NCBI GenBank assembly: GCA_951217055.1
Contig: OX578281.1
Coordinates: 25,827,101 to 25,891,100 of the forward strand
Reading direction: 5' to 3'
From: Gerris lacustris
Lineage: Eukaryota > Arthropoda > Insecta > Hemiptera > Gerridae
DNA length: 64,000 nucleotides
The translations under genes were made by a program, and so were the position numbers. Shown here piece after piece: positions 33,701 to 44,805 of the stretch. The notes under the pieces are model-generated. The model saw nothing but the letters and a program-made list of their open reading frames with translations. It had not been told where the DNA came from and ran no database searches. Each line of letters starts with the position of its first letter. Position 1 is the stretch's first letter.

Positions 33701-36007
33701 TTTAAAAGGTCTCATTTAATTATTAAAATATTTGGATAGTTGTTGAAAATACTCTCAGACGGACTGTCTGAGAGTATTTTCAACAACTATCCATAACGAT
33801 TTCAACCATCTACGCTCATTAAATTTTGCTAAATTGATACTTTTATTCATGTAATAAATCAATACTATTTTGGCAGTTTTAAATATTGGGGTAAACACTT
33901 AAATAATATAAGAAAACAATTTTTTTTGATCGCTTTATTTTGACGTCCTGAAAAACATATTGAAAATCTCCAACGAGATCGTGGTCACGTTATTATAGAT
34001 ATTCAAGGGGAAAGGTAAACAAATTAAGTTTTTTGCATTAATTTTTTACTTACAATGGACATAGGAATTAAATAACGGTTCCCACCGGGGAGCTGCCTCG
34101 GAGAAAGATATGGGTCGTTGTTAGGCCTTGTGCGAAAACTTCGTTGCACTTTATTATCCAAACGGTTCGTTGTACGTAAAAAAAATAAAATATTTCCCGT
34201 GTGAAATTTTATAATCTTCAATTTTGATCTGATCCTCAATTGGTCTCCGAGCCATAAGAAGCGAGATATTCGCAAAAATACGTAAAAAGCCGTGAAAAAA
34301 TAAACACTGCCCATGTTGTAGTGAGCAGGTTTTTTGCTAAACCTTTCGTTGTACGTAAAAAATGAACGAGACCTTTTTTGTGAAAAATGTATTATGAATG
34401 CATTTCCATTACAATAATGTAAACCCCTTAAACTTCTTCCCCTGGTTTTTAAGGGATGATTTTTTGGGCCTCCTTATAATTTTTCCTTTGATTGGGGTTA
34501 TTACACATAACATAACTGCAAAGTTTCAAATTTTTGTGGTGGGTATTTTTGGAGATCAGGTGCATTAAAGACAGACCAACAGACAAACAAGCGGAGGAGT
34601 GTATAAGGGTCCTCGTTTTTCGCTAAGGACGTTAAAAATTAATTAGTTACCTGAGATGGAAGATGAAGCGGAAGCCATGGAGTAGAGTGACTCAGAGTTG
34701 TGAACATGAGTGATGGAATAGTCGGAGGCTGAACTTGCTAAAGTCTGTTTTAACCTGAGGATCTTGGCACGACAGATGACGCAACGTAGAGGAAGTAACC
34801 TCTGCGATACAGCCACCTGGATCGTTTTGACGAAACACTTGCGGCAGACAACTCTGTGACCGCACGGCCACGTTTCCATGCTTGCCTTGGCGTTCACGCA
34901 TATTACACACTGTTACACAAACAATAATCCATTAAATCAGGTAGTGGTTCATTTTAACATAGTTATGTTTTTGGACTAGGGGCAGAGGACATTTTTTTCA
35001 TGCAAAAAATGACATGAAAAATGTGATAGAATATTTTATTCTTAAAAATAACTATCGTGGAAAAAGAAGAAAAAGAAAAAGAAAAAAAAAAAAGACTACG
35101 TATAATTATTATTTTATGACAATTGTCACCTTTTAACTCTCACTCTGTGAAAAATAAACATATTGAGTTGGTTTAGTTTGTAAAAAAAGAATTATCTTTT
35201 TTAATAAGTAACGTTCATTAAAAGAATTATTACCTCAATATCAGTAAGTTGGGTTACAACAGGAGGTAGCTTGGTTTTAATTTTAGAATTTTATTTAACT
35301 ACCATGAGTGAACTCATAGACACATCCATTTCTAGACATCAATATGTTTTTCCACGAAGTACAGAAATTTTTAAGAATTGGAAGTTTAAACCTTCCATTT
35401 CTCTATTTCGTGGAAAAATATGGATGTATTGAATAATGTATAATAATAATCTTAATTCAGAAGTCGATATTGTCAAAATAGCGGCAGATATTAAAACGAA
35501 ATTTAATAAAAATGTTTGTCTTATCGTTTGTAAATGGTTTCAAATAGTTTAAGTTAAATCTATTTATTATCTTTAATATATAAGAGGTCAAATCGCTGTA
35601 TACAAAGGATCTCGCAAACCGAATCTAAACCATGCCATCGATATGGCCCCGTGAAGAGGACGGTTAAAGAAGAAAAGCAAAATAAGCCCAAGATCGAGAG
35701 CGCCAATTCAAGCGCCATGGGCACTCGGTCCCCGGTTCTCTTTTAATAATTTAAAAAAAATATTTATAATATTTAGAAATGATTAAATTATATTTATTTA
35801 ACCATTTTGTGTAGTACTTAATTAAAGAGCTCTTACAAACATAATCTCGGTGTTTTTAACTTAGAACATATAACCCAACCTAACGTTTAGCATATAAGAA
35901 TATGAAATTGTAAAAATAAACTCTGTCTGTAAATGGTTAGTTACCTCGTCTTCCTGCGTTGAGGCGATTTCGGGCTCTTTTTCCTCCAACGTCGTCAGCA
36001 GTTTGTC
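27732..36007 (-). CDS. RING-finger protein with lysine-rich C-terminal tail (five exons, 5' partial)
   Basis: Minus-strand exons: 36007-35945, 34909-34651, 31512-31388, 30941-30808, 28179-27732 (stop TAA at 27732-27734). Phases chain exactly, giving 1029 nt: 343 codons including the stop and no internal stop. Residues 22-67 form a C3HC4 RING: C22-x2-C25-x11-C37-x-H39-x3-C43-x2-C46-x17-C64-x2-C67, so a zinc-binding ubiquitin E3-type fold is likely. A Ser-rich linker follows, then basic segments (GRHTLRQPTGPALRKTQTH; LTPIQEFQREYRLGKERSS), a predicted helical KKAQKEEQKRQKNLVKKIAR region with an Ala run, and ~45 residues of almost pure Lys/Glu/Ser/Asn. E3 activity is inferred from the fold. I do not recognise the orthologue. 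The first exon(s), with the start codon, lie upstream of 36007 and were not found. Confidence 0.8.
28180..30807. other. Last intron of the RING gene; mostly unremarkable
   Basis: Spans the gap between exons 30941-30808 and 28179-27732. It contains a short G run at ~29840 and, at 30430-30720, a dispersed-repeat fragment (gtctgtcagtcgtctgtcg, gaccgattttgaagaaattt) similar to sequence near 37500-37590. No other gene was seen. Confidence 0.5.
31975..32100 (+). repeat. Dispersed repeat family B, copy 3
   Basis: Holds 'ttaccagcattatcggccca' followed by 'gccatttcaagatggtgaac', in an intron of the RING gene. Confidence 0.55.
32206..32690 (-). repeat. tRNA-derived SINE (family A), copy 4, with internal duplication
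   Basis: On the minus strand the head reads GGGAGCCAGGGTAACCGAGC, then ttaaggcgctcgctcagc and an extended B box gtgggttcgatcccgtgcc, closely resembling a leucine/serine-type tRNA with a long variable arm. The body carries two tandem copies of a segment with 'gtgggggaagagtcccc' (near 32420 and 32521). The tail has tag/tac repeats at 32212-32228. It is the best-preserved head in the window. Confidence 0.7.
33255..33485 (+). repeat. Dispersed repeat family C, partial copy
   Basis: Begins 'ttttgcttccgagcttaccg' with the hairpin-forming start (gcttccg...cggaagc), then 'cgtgtcggtcggtccgcctg', diverged from the 37.7 and 41.2 kb copies. Confidence 0.6.
33734..33792. repeat. Perfect 27-bp inverted repeat with 5-base loop
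   Basis: Arm 33734-33760 is exactly complementary to 33766-33792, with loop ggact at 33761-33765. It is a strong cruciform or RNA-hairpin candidate in an intron of the RING gene. Confidence 0.95.
35320..35435. repeat. Imperfect foldback in an intron of the RING gene
   Basis: 'atatgtttttccacgaagta' near 35342 pairs with 'tatttcgtggaaaaatatgg' near 35405. An inner pair, ggaag/cttcc, closes the loop. It is likely a small foldback or MITE remnant. Confidence 0.5.
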
Positions 36008-36254
36008 CTGAAACAATTAAATAATAATCAGATTATTCATATTTTAAAAACAAATTTTGTTTTCAATTTATATTTGTTTCGAGTTTTTATGGTTACATTT
36101 AATAATTATTGAATATTTTTTATCAAATTTAACCTTACAAATAACTCCTTTTCGACGGGTAATCGAACCCGCCCATCGCCGTTTTACGGCGAGGACGGTT
36201 ATAGCTATTTTCTCAAAATCTTGATGTATTCATGAAAAACTATTTATTGTTAGA

Positions 36255-36475
36255 AGTGGGCGAGACACTTCGGAGTAGTTTCAATGCGTTTGGACAGTAA
36301 AAATGCATAAAAGGCGTTTGTTTCACGTCATTATAATAATAATAACTTTTAAATGGCCGCTATCTTGTAGTGGGTGGCCAATTATACTGGTTAATGAACT
36401 CGTCCTACTTGTTAAATAGCCTACGGACCCTTTGTATGAAGTGATAGCAAATACTCGGCCAATTCATTTATTATC
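36255..36475 (-). repeat. Dispersed repeat family B, copy 4
   Basis: Holds 'aaatggccgctatcttgtag', 'actggttaatgaactcgtcc' and 'aaatagcctacggacccttt', shared with the other copies. Confidence 0.55.
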
Positions 36476-37664
36476 ATTCCTCTCTTTTACCCTTACTTAA
36501 TATTGCTCTCAAATACAGTTCTAGTATCCAACAGAGGATCCAGAAATATCTGTGATGGGTTCTGATTGAAAGCAGATAGAATTGAGTTAGACCAAGGAAC
36601 TTGATATCTCTTATTTGCTGAGTGTAATTTAATTTGTTAAAGAGAACAGAGTCAGTTTGTGTTGCCTTTGTTTAAGGAATCCATAAGTTTCCGAGAGAGT
36701 TTGTCTAAGGTTGTATGCAGGTTTACACTATTGTTTATCTAGTTGTTTGTTTGTTCTTGTCCTTTGTGTCACTTTCGTTTAAAACTATTTGCTTTATCAA
36801 GTTTCTTGTCCCTACTGATATTTCGAGAGGGAAGAGAAAGTGCACAGGACAGGGTGTTATCAAGTGCCTTCCAAACAAGATCCGGTGGAAAGTGTGGTGG
36901 AAAGCTTTGAAATCCGATTAGAGTTGAGGTTCGGTTTGTTGTAGACCGCAAGGAAAGCTTCTACTAGAACAGAACAGTTGTAATTTTCCGATCCTCTAGG
37001 AAAATCTACAACTCATTCGTTGTTTTCCTCTTCGCTATATCTTATTAATGCAACTTTGTAGGAACGTAACATCAGTAAATAAAATATATAACAAAATTAA
37101 TTAACAAAAAATATTAACATAAAAATATTTAAAAGTACCTCTGAAGCATAATATGGCCTAAATACTATAACAACATATTTAACATATTGCCAACTAGAGT
37201 AGCACATAAAAAATTTAAAATAAAAATTTATTTAATACCCCCCCCCCCCCCGTTGTTTATAACTCTAAATTTTGTATGATCTTATATATGAATTAAACGG
37301 TTGAAATCTCTAGCAATCTGCGGGCAACTTTCAATAAATGATCCAAATTTAATAAATGTCAGATGCATACTTTTGAAGATATGGGTGTGTAATAAATGTG
37401 TGAGAAACAAATGAGCGCAGATGGTTAAAACCTATATGGGACCAACAAAGGGATAGTGACCTACCATTTAAATTTCATTAACTTAATTTAATTTCATCAA
37501 AAGCCCAGTAGTTTAGGTGTCTGCACAGACATTTTTTAAAAACAACTTTTTTGGACTCAGGGGGCCTCAAAACCTGTAAATCCATTAATACTGCGCATAT
37601 GAGAAAGTACAAAGGCATTAAAATTGGCATTCTTTTACTTTGTTACCCACCCAAATGTATTTAT

Positions 37665-38085
37665 TTATTTTGCTTCCGAGCTTACCGAAGGTAACGGAAG
37701 CATTGTGTTCACTTTTGAGAACGAAAAACTTTTATGCCTCCGATTTTAAAAATTCCAAGGCAGAGATCCGTTTCAGACATCAGGGAACATTTTTGGTCTC
37801 GTGTCAGTCTGTCAGTCTGTCTGTCTGTCTGTCGGTCTGTGTGTCCGCGAATTATGAAATGTGCGACGATAACTTGAGTAAATGTTGACCGATTTTGATG
37901 AAATTTGGTAGACATGTTCATTTTACCAATGCCCAGGACGAGTTCGTTGGACAACGTTATCCGTCCAAGCGTTCACGAGCTACGCTGGCGTAAACGTGAA
38001 CTTCAAATTTAAAATTGGAATATTAGGTCGGGACAAAAATCTAGCTTCATCTATTCAATGAGACAAACATTTTTTCTGTATGTAT
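37665..38085 (+). repeat. Dispersed repeat family C, full copy, + orientation
   Basis: Starts with an imperfect hairpin (gcttccgagcttaccgaagg ... cggaagc). It continues with a (gtct)n tract at ~37806-37840 and 'gttgaccgattttgatgaaa', and ends 'gagacaaacattttttctgt'. It matches 41225-41630 in reverse orientation over its length. Confidence 0.75.
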
Positions 38086-38696
38086 CATGCCACATCCGAC
38101 CTAATTTACTTTGTTAACCACCCTAGGGTGGGTTAGGACCTTAGGGTGTGTAACAAAGTAAAAAAGTACCTTCAAATTAATACAGTCTGTAGTCAAGCAC
38201 GGAAATCCAGCAAGTAACTAATAATTATACATTTTTGCCGAGTGAGGTGGAGAGATGTATACAGTACAAGCCGGCGAATAAGAGCGTATGCTTATGCTTA
38301 TACTAGGATTACAGTAGTGGTAAAACTAAGCTCACATCTTGGTTAGTAAATATAGTGAGTATTCGACCTGTTATTTTATTCAAACTGGCTGACATGTGGC
38401 TACAGGGTACCTGCTACCCTCACTTTATATTCAGCCTCAATACAGTCCAAAACCTCTTTATCTTACACCTGTAAATAATAAAACCACAACCACTTACGCC
38501 TAAAACACAACTCTAACCTTTTATTTCAAACTCTCATATCAGTAAATGATAACCTGGTATTTATAAGATAGTTTTGTTCTATGAACCACAATGGTATAAT
38601 CATCTGTTAAGAATTATTAAATAAAGCATTCTATTTCTATTTCCTACCGTATCTAATTTATTATAATTGTAAAATTGATTCACCCCCCCCCCCATC

Positions 38697-39298
38697 CCTT
38701 TAAGGAATTAATCAAGAACATTGGTTTAACGCATCTTTAAACTAAATATATTGCGCCCTCTCAAGTTTAAAGATGCGTTAAACCAATTTTATCTCCAGTA
38801 GAGAGAAAAAATTATGATTTTTGATTAGTTTAGAGGGAATAAAGTAAGTCTTTTCTTCCCTGAACTCAAAAGTAGGGAGAAAAAGAAAGATTGCCAACTT
38901 AATTATTTTATAAATAGTAGAGCATGAATGGCTAATGTAATGAAGTTGTTGAAATCAGGTTGGTGACACTGCTTTTTCGACCTTGTTTATCATTGTTTAT
39001 AACCTGCATCTAAATAACCTTCTTTTGAGTTTGAGTTGGTGAAATCTTTTGTTTTTAATATTGAATTTCTTATATCAGCTATTAGAAGTGCTAACAATTA
39101 TTGTTATTTATAAAAAATAATAAATATAAACTGTGCAATGAATGAAAATGTGTATTTCTCTCTACTCGAGATAAAATATTGTATGTACCTCGGGAGGAAA
39201 GTGTCATTATTCCCCTCGCGATAATTAGCGCAGGGAATAATGGCTTACTTTACTCCCTAGGTGCATAAGAAACTATTATTGATTAATTCCTTAAAGTG
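38697..39298. mobile_element. Foldback/MITE-like element with ~18-bp terminal inverted repeats
   Basis: The left end 'ctttaaggaattaatcaa' is the inverse complement of the right end 'ttgattaattccttaaag'. Inside, 38720-38743 and 38764-38787 form a perfect 24-base inverted repeat. Further inverted segments exist (ctccagtagagagaaaaa / ctctctactcgagataaaa). The right half matches 62330-62700. Confidence 0.65.
38720..38787. repeat. Perfect 24-bp inverted repeat with 20-base loop
   Basis: Arm 38720-38743 is exactly complementary to 38764-38787. It lies within the foldback element at 38697-39298. Confidence 0.9.
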
Positions 39299-41224
39299 TC
39301 TGAACTATTGGAGTAAACTAATCAAAGGAAACAAACTACCAACTTTCATAGTTATATGTGTTAATAAATAAAATTTTTAAAGGCTAATGATTAATTGACT
39401 AATTGTGACTGATAATCAAAATTTTATAAAATAAGACAAGTAGTATTTTAAGATAAGGTGGTTCACAAAAATGTTGAATGGACACGAGCCCAAAAATGTT
39501 CTCTGATTTCTAAAACGGAGTTAATTTTTGAAATCAGAGACATAAAACTATTTCACTCTTCAGAACGATCACAAGGCTTCCGTTGAGCAACACATTAATT
39601 TAAAAATGAGATTAATAACCTACGTTAATGACCCTTGGGATTTCCGTCGGGTTTACAAGTGAATTAATCTTGGGTTTAAAGAAGATTTAATGAATGAACA
39701 GTCTGTCTAGTACAACTCATTCACATTCAAAACCTTTTTCAAAAATGAGTACGTACAATCGAATGGTCCTGTGTTTTCCATTTGTTAGTTATTTCGCGTG
39801 CAGTGTATAATTAATAATTACTGAAAAGTTTATCAAAATTCATAAACATAATTCCATCACTGCAGGGAATCGAACTCGACCTCTCACCGTTCGCGTTTAT
39901 AGCTATTCTCAGATACTATGATTATTTTTCCGGGAAAACGGCTTATGGTTATAGATTCGTTATAAAATGGACCACATTTTTATAATTTTGTTTTTATTAA
40001 AAACCGATTTCGTAAAGTAATATTTTTCAGATATTTTGGGGGTATCTCGATTTCACCTCAGGCTATGATTTATCTAGACATGTATGCCAAAATAATTTGC
40101 AGACTATTAAGTTGGTAACATTGATGCTAAATCTTTAAATAACACCATGTTTTCTTTCCAATACGACTTAAAATCCTCAAATAAATGGCTTTAAAACTAC
40201 CCAAATGCTTCCAAACTGACTTGTTCGCCAAATTTAAAGACAGAATTTTGTTGCTGTTTATTTTCAGAAGTACTTTTGTCTATTTTTATTCTAGAACGTC
40301 TCTTGTTCTACATTTTTGAGCCAATATGTACATTTTCCGAAAATATTTCGTTATTATTACTAGTAGTATTGACATTTTTAAGTGAGTTATTAAGTAAATT
40401 TTGGACGGTTGTAAACATATTTGGTATTAAATTAAATTTAATTAGCCTAGTCTAAAGAGCTAATAATTAGCAGTAAATCTTTTCCAAGATTTTCGTAGAT
40501 ATTGAAAAATGTATAAGAGACATATTAGAAATAAGCTCCTCTATTTAAGTTTATATCCTATCAATATTCTAATAAATAAGCCTAAAAGCATTAATAATAA
40601 AAGGTGAAGACATCATTTGAATTTAAAGTTAGAAGGCAGTGGAAACAGTGCGATCCTGCATTATTGAAACAACAAGATAGACGGCAAGTGCTGAATTGAT
40701 TGATTGGGTTTCTGGGTGATACAAAGGTTCACTTCAATAAGACTTCTCTAGAATCATATCAGCACAATCACCTCAATATGATTGTACCCAACCCCCAATC
40801 ATATGTCATCCGGACAATCACTGCATTACCACACCTCTAGGCTTCTCTGCCCCGATCAATAATTAACTTCGAGTTTTCATTGTTTTCTCCTTCTCAGTCA
40901 AACTTTAGTTTCAGTTCTAAATGGTTTCCTGGCTCATTCATTTTCATTTTAACCACTTTTCTTCCAATTAAACTTGCTGGCATTGCATATAATTTATTAA
41001 TATAATTTAAAATCAAGGGATTTTAAGTAATACATATACATATATAAATGTGTACATAATGCTTCGACGGTACATATTATACTAAAAAAGGTTTGCTGCA
41101 TAGTTACATATAAAATATGATAAACAGGATAACATTTTTTTTTTTTTTAAATATTTGCTGATTCAGCAAAATAGGTTTATGACGTCTCAAATTTATAATT
41201 TTCCGAGCGGCACAACTATACATA

Positions 41225-41630
41225 CAGAAAAAATGTTTGTCTCATTAAATAGATGAAGTTAGATTTTTTCCCCGACCTAAAATTCAAATTTTAAATTTGA
41301 AGTTCACGTTTACGCGAGCGTTGCTCGTGAACGCTTGGACGGATAACGCTGTCCAACGAACTCGTCCTGGGCATTAGTAAAATGAACATGCCTACCAAAT
41401 TTCATCAATATCGGTCGACATTTACTCAAGTTATCGCCACACGTTTCATAATTCGCGGACACACAGACCGACAGACAGACAGACAGACAGACACGAGACC
41501 AAAAAATTTCCCTGATGTCTGAAACGGATTTCTGTCTTGGAATTTTTAAAATTGGAGGCATAAAAGTTTTTCGTTCTCAAAAGTGAACACAATGCTTCCG
41601 TTACCTTCGGTAAGCTCGGAAGCAATACAG
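41225..41630 (-). repeat. Dispersed repeat family C, full copy, - orientation
   Basis: Reverse-complement partner of 37665-38085, including the (cagа)n-type gacagacagaca tract near 41471 and the hairpin-forming end at 41595-41625. Confidence 0.75.
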
Positions 41631-42734
41631 TTTAAACAAAAATGTATTTAATATTATTAATATATTTATTAGAAGTAAGATTCTGTTCATTGGAAATGTT
41701 TGAATACTTTTTTTTTTTTAGTCATTATAACTGTTGTGTTGCCTTTTTTCTTCATATGCGTCCTAATTGTTCCTCTCTTTCGTACGGTATGACAGAGAGG
41801 AACATATCCTCATATGCTTCAAGAGACAATTTTTAGTTTTAAATTTCCCTAGGCGAAGTGGCGTTCTATTTTTACAGCTGACAGGTTACTGCAAATATAC
41901 TAATAATAATTTTTAAACTTTAAAGTGAATCGACCCTATCTCTAAATTGAAGGTGGCAACCGAACAGGAAACTGTTACAAAAGTGAAACATATGCGTTTT
42001 ACATTTTATAATAACATTATATTAGATCTATGATGTAATTTAATCTGTAAACAAAATGTGGTTTTATCTTTTATCTAAATTTGTCGAATATAAGTTGATT
42101 ATTTTTTAATTTCGGTTGGGCATCTATATTTAAAATATTTCTAGGAAGGGAATTTATGAGGTTTAAGGGAACTGAAGCGCTGTTATTACACTATGTAAAC
42201 TCATCTAAGCTTTCTATTATGAAATCTCGGAGGCTATGTAGTGTTGAATTTCCCTCAGCTTTCTGTCTTCACCCCCTCCCGGTAAAACCTTTATAAACCC
42301 TCCTTAGTTGGTTTTTCATAAGCAAGCCGATAGAGCTTGTCGACCCCCCTTCCCTTAAAAACCAAATTTATTTAAAGACTAAAGGGGTGTGGCCGGGAAA
42401 CTCGGCCCAAGGTTATCATTTTATTTTAATAAATCTTTTTTTATAGACATCAATCGAAAGTTTGTAGGTGGGAGGGTTTGTATCAGAGTGATGGAAATAA
42501 TTCTGTGATAAAAATGTCCGGTATTATAAATAGTTTACACTGCATTCTATACAACATTTAGAAAAATGTTTAACAAATTTAATTAGCACCGATGTTACTG
42601 CTGTAACATTACTTTCTTGCCTGGTTCGTTGTTCTTCCATGTCAACAATGTACTTGGTGCAAGCTCATTACTCTTGTAATGTCCAACATAGTTGGTAGCT
42701 TGCAGTGGGTTGTATGATCAAAAATAAGATAAAA

Positions 42735-43519
42735 TCTATATATTATATAAAAAATACAAATACCACTGACTGACTGACACATCACGATATTTCTGAAACC
42801 ACTGGACCTATGACCATGAAATTTTGTAGGTGTGTTTTCCTCTTACCTCCTAGGTGCTCGCTAAGAAATATTTTGAAAATATGCCATCTTGCTTCAAGAT
42901 CGTGGCCATTTAAATACAAAATTCGCCATGAAGATATCTCCGGAACCAATTGCACTAGAACCTTGAAATTTAGAAGTTCCTTTTATGAAAGTAGAAACTT
43001 TTGATAAATGGTTTACCAATCGGGCATTTTGATTCAAGATGGCGGCCATATTATATAAAATTCAACGTATCAATTCAACGTAACCATATGTATGTGATTT
43101 ATACAAATCTACAGTATTATCCTAATTGATGAATATTTACACACTTTTTCTTCAAAGCTAGGGGGAGGTCACTGTCTACATGGATTTTCGAAATTTAAAT
43201 TTTTGTACAAAGGGGTACGGGGTACAAGTAATGAATACGGGGTCAAAGTAATGAATACCCTTCATGATGGATATTGTTGAAAAGCTCTTTAAGAGCACGG
43301 TAATTATTGTTATGTACAGTTTAGTCATATTTACATTTAGGAGGGGGGTAAATTTGGGATATTTGTAAATTATCTTATCAAAGAGGAGGGGGTATAAGTG
43401 GGAGGGATAGAATCTAGGTATTCTCGCATAGTAAAATAATTTAAATGTTTCTTGATGGTAGTTTATAAACTTATCAAATTAAAATAACTCTCCGTAGTGA
43501 AGCACGGGTATCCAGCTAG
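42735..43519 (+). mobile_element. Non-autonomous Helitron-like element (putative)
   Basis: Begins TCTATATATTATATAAAAAA after an A. A (gact)n tract follows, then repeated 'cctatgaccatgaaattttg' style sequence, and it ends in a degenerate short hairpin (ccgtagtgaagcacgg) followed by CTAG at 43516-43519. TC start, 3' hairpin and CTRR end are the Helitron hallmarks. The expected 3' flanking T is not present (C instead), so the exact border is uncertain. No Rep/helicase coding sequence. Confidence 0.55.
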
Positions 43520-44765
43520 CAATTTATATAGAAAATCAACATATATCTATATTTCTAAAGGAGCCCCAAGTTCTTTTCAAACCCTAAATTATTATATATC
43601 TTAAACTTATAACTGAAATTAAATTTACGTGACTGCACACTGTATATAATATGAATTGACAAAAGAAAAGGTGGTGGTTGGATAGATAAGGTTGAGGGTA
43701 AGACCAATTTGGCCCTGAACTAAACACCCTAAAAATATTAAGGACCAAATTACAAGCTAATTCGAAAACCAAAATCAAAAAGAAGACATAAACAAGGAAT
43801 GGTGTGACCGAATAAAAAGGAAGCTTACATTCATCAAAAGATTTTAGAGAACGGCATTATTAGTTGTGTATACATTAAAGCTTAAAACTTCTATTCTTCT
43901 TTCGGACTTTCGAGTTGGGCTTCAAGGTAAAAGCCGCAGCCTTGAGGGTATCGAGAGACCACTTCCCTGAAGATTCTGCCAATTCCAGGTGCGAAAAGTC
44001 GCAGCTCATAAACCCTTTACACGGAAACATTTAGAACTTCATTATAATACCAATAATGGAGGTTTACATAATAATGTTCGTTATTTTAGTTTGTCAATTA
44101 GTATAGTATCATTATTCGATCTAGTTAGCGATTTTCATACATTACTTGGATCAAACTATAATATACAAACACGAATTACTACCAATTCATCATCTAACTT
44201 ATGAAAACTTATACCAACAATCATATTGGGTATATACACATACCCAAACTTATTTATCCTTACAATAACATTAAATTTAAAGATCAACTAACTAAATTAC
44301 ACCCACACGAAACTCACACAATATTTACAGACAGATAAAAAAACATAACAGAATACTCATATTATGACCCTTAACAAAAAACGCAAGAACCCAATCATAA
44401 TAACATTATAGCTCCGGTATACACAAATAACTTTTTGTTACTTATGCCAATAAATAACTTGATAAAAATAGTGTTTCATTTCAGTAGGATGTATGTTTTC
44501 ACTGCCAGAGTCTAATAAAATCTATTTCTCTCGCAGGAGACGGTGTCCAATATTTTGTGAATCCCATGGTTTCGAACCCATTATAGGCATCAATTTGAAG
44601 GTAGTTGCTCAAGATGGTAGAGGTTATTAGCAATTGAGCAACACCCTTGAAAATTATCCCTGTAATATGACTGCGTCAAACTCTAAGGCTGTTAGGATCA
44701 AGTAAACCAACTTTCAGTTTATATGGGCCACAAAAACAGTTTTATTAACGCATGCTCCATGCTCC

Positions 44766-44805
44766 ATGTTCATTACCTTCAACCATAGTTGAAGGTAATG
44801 AACAT
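44766..44805. repeat. Perfect 18-bp inverted repeat with 4-base loop
   Basis: Arm atgttcattaccttcaac (44766-44783) is exactly complementary to 44788-44805, with loop cata. Confidence 0.9.

Noticed and set aside
34024..34314. Minus-strand frame with NNDPYLSPRQLPGGNRYLIP as a further RING-gene exon
   Set aside because: The neighbouring exons 34909-34651 and 31512-31388 already join in phase 1, while this segment would end in phase 0 before its only donor, so including it breaks the frame. It lacks a convincing acceptor.
37806..37845. CRISPR-like or other direct-repeat array
   Set aside because: It is a simple (GTCT)n tract within dispersed repeat family C; no spacers.
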